A DNA stretch of 6,506 bases, taken from NCBI GenBank assembly GCA_020438245.1, contig JAGQUY010000304.1, positions 1 through 6,506 on the forward strand, read 5' to 3'. Shown one piece after another: positions 5,269-6,506 of this stretch. A program made the translations under genes and the position numbers. This stretch comes from Bacteroidota bacterium. Lineage in GTDB: Bacteria; CLD3; SB21. Within the stretch, counting starts at the first letter, position 1. The number at the start of each line of letters is the position of its first letter. The notes under the pieces are model-generated. The model did not search any database. It was not told the DNA's origin and worked only from the letters and a program-made list of their open reading frames with translations.

Positions 5269-6506
5269 CAGTACACCAGATCTTTCTCATTGATTTGAAC
5301 CGACGGATACTCCCGTAATTTACCGATGACTTCGTTCATGATTTCCTCCAGACGGCTGGTTTCCTTAGCCTCGAAGCGGACCACGAGGACCGGCTGGGTA
5401 TTGCTCGCTCGAACAAGGCCCCACCCGTCTCCGTATAAAATACGCACGCCATCCACGTCATTGATGGGATACTTGGCTCGAAAATACTCACGCACCTCAT
5501 CGACAATCCTGAATTTATCCTCTTCCGTCGTATCCACGCGGATTTCTGGCGTGGAAACAAATTGGGGGATCGAATCGGACAGGGAGGAAAGGGTTTCCCT
5601 GGTCCGCGATAATTGCTGTACGAGACGGCAAGCCACATAAATGGCATCATCGTAGCCAAAGAAATCGTCGGCGAAAAAGATATGCCCGCTCATTTCTCCG
5701 GCGAGCGGATTGTGAAGTTCTTTCATTTTGGCTTTTAGAAGACTGTGGCCGGTTTTATACATCACAGGCACTCCTCCATGAGCTTCGATGTCTTCTACCA
5801 ATGCCTGTGAACATTTTACGTCAAAGAGAATCTTGGAACCGGGTGATTTCTCATTTATTTCTCGGGCAAACAGCGCGATCAGTTTATCGGCATAAATAAC
5901 CCGCCCTTTTTCATCGATGGCACCCACACGGTCGGAGTCTCCGTCAAACCCCAATCCGAGATCGGCATGGTGCTCCTTGACCAATCGCTGCAGATCTACG
6001 ACGTATTCCAGTTTAGTAGGATCGGGAAGGTGATTGGGAAAATTGCCATCCAATTCGCAATACAGCTCAATTACCTCGCAGCCGAGTTCTCGAAAAATGC
6101 GAGGTGCAATTACTCCGGCGGTTCCGTTTCCGGCATCAATGACAATCTTAAAGGGCTTTTCGAAACGGATCTTTTGTTTGATCATTTCAACATAGGGGTC
6201 TACAATCTCTCGTTCCTCAAAAGACCCCGATCCGGACGCATAGGCCTGATCTTCGATCAATTTGCGTAATTCCTGTATCTGATCCCCGTAAATCGGCGAC
6301 AGGCCGAGACACATTTTGAAACCATTATATTCACGCGGATTGTGACTGCCGGTAATCATAATGCCTCCGTCGGTCTTGTAATACACAATTGAGTAGTACA
6401 GTACCGGAGTGGGCACCTCACCGACGTCAATCACGTTGATTCCCGAAGAACGTATGCCTTTTATCAAGCCTTTAGTCAAGCTCAGGGACGAGAGCCTGAC
6501 GTCCCT
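5268..6506 (-). CDS. Phosphomannomutase/phosphoglucomutase, N-terminus beyond the window
   Basis: This is an alpha-D-phosphohexomutase of the AlgC type that interconverts hexose 1- and 6-phosphates and supplies sugar nucleotides for envelope polysaccharide. The visible 412 codons begin at the window edge with RDVRLSS, a conserved N-terminal family motif, so the reading frame continues past 6506 and the TTG at 6479 is internal. About 40-55 N-terminal residues are missing. In visible-fragment numbering: TGSHNP (52-57) with phosphoserine S54, the metal loop DGDSDR (188-193), the sugar-binding GEMSGH (270-275), and the phosphate-binding RASNTQP (366-372). All four domains' key loops are intact. 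TGSHNP rather than TASHNP, and TPVLYY near 33-38, resemble AlgC. The gene leads the visible part of a tight operon. Whether mannose or glucose phosphate is preferred cannot be read from sequence. Confidence 0.93.
   Translation of the reverse strand, partial: RDVRLSSLSLTKGLIKGIRSSGINVIDVGEVPTPVLYYSIVYYKTDGGIMITGSHNPREYNGFKMCLGLSPIYGDQIQELRKLIEDQAYASGSGSFEEREIVDPYVEMIKQKIRFEKPFKIVIDAGNGTAGVIAPRIFRELGCEVIELYCELDGNFPNHLPDPTKLEYVVDLQRLVKEHHADLGLGFDGDSDRVGAIDEKGRVIYADKLIALFAREINEKSPGSKILFDVKCSQALVEDIEAHGGVPVMYKTGHSLLKAKMKELHNPLAGEMSGHIFFADDFFGYDDAIYVACRLVQQLSRTRETLSSLSDSIPQFVSTPEIRVDTTEEDKFRIVDEVREYFRAKYPINDVDGVRILYGDGWGLVRASNTQPVLVVRFEAKETSRLEEIMNEVIGKLREYPSVQINEKDLVY

Noticed and set aside
5268..6479. 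Treating the TTG at 6479 as the true start of the mutase.
   Set aside because: The frame stays open to the window edge, and the nine upstream codons encode RDVRLSS, a conserved family motif, so the gene is simply truncated by the window.

Overview
The window is bacterial and gene-dense. It holds two convergent operons that meet tail to tail at about 3442-3461. Genes are separated by a few bases or overlap at TGATG/ATGA junctions, and no rRNA, tRNA, IS element or CRISPR is visible. The host cannot be named from this sequence. The gene content (Tat-exported Rieske proteins, a fused cytochrome b, a monofunctional FtcD with a charged insertion, an AlgC-type mutase) suits an uncultured Gram-negative-like bacterium, possibly of the FCB or a related superphylum. 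That placement is a low-confidence inference.

Plus strand, 167-3461: CHAD-domain protein, Rieske protein 1, a small CxxCH haem-binding cytochrome, Rieske protein 2, and a fused eight-helix cytochrome b. Genes 2 to 5 look like a quinol-oxidising Rieske/cytochrome b complex with its own small c-type cytochrome. No cytochrome c1 or f gene lies in the window.

This complex is the most unusual part of the window. The cytochrome b keeps both histidines that bind haem bL (H65, H163), but both haem bH ligand positions are replaced (I79, Y178), so a classical Q-cycle path to the inner quinone site appears broken. The Qo motif PEWY reads PHWY, and another histidine (H118) sits in the cd-loop part of the Qo region. 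The two Rieske proteins differ at the residues that tune cluster potential: Rieske 1 has Ser and Tyr, Rieske 2 has Ala and Phe. Together these suggest a non-canonical, possibly one-b-haem Rieske/cyt b complex with one high- and one low-potential Rieske subunit.

Minus strand, 6506-3442 in transcription order: a phosphomannomutase/phosphoglucomutase cut by the window edge, an AF2212-like antitoxin, a PIN-domain toxin-like protein, and glutamate formimidoyltransferase. All four overlap end to start, so a VapBC-like pair is embedded and probably translationally coupled between two metabolic genes.

Bases 1-166 hold only a possible tail of an upstream gene and the leader of the CHAD gene. There is no gene-free stretch longer than 300 bases.
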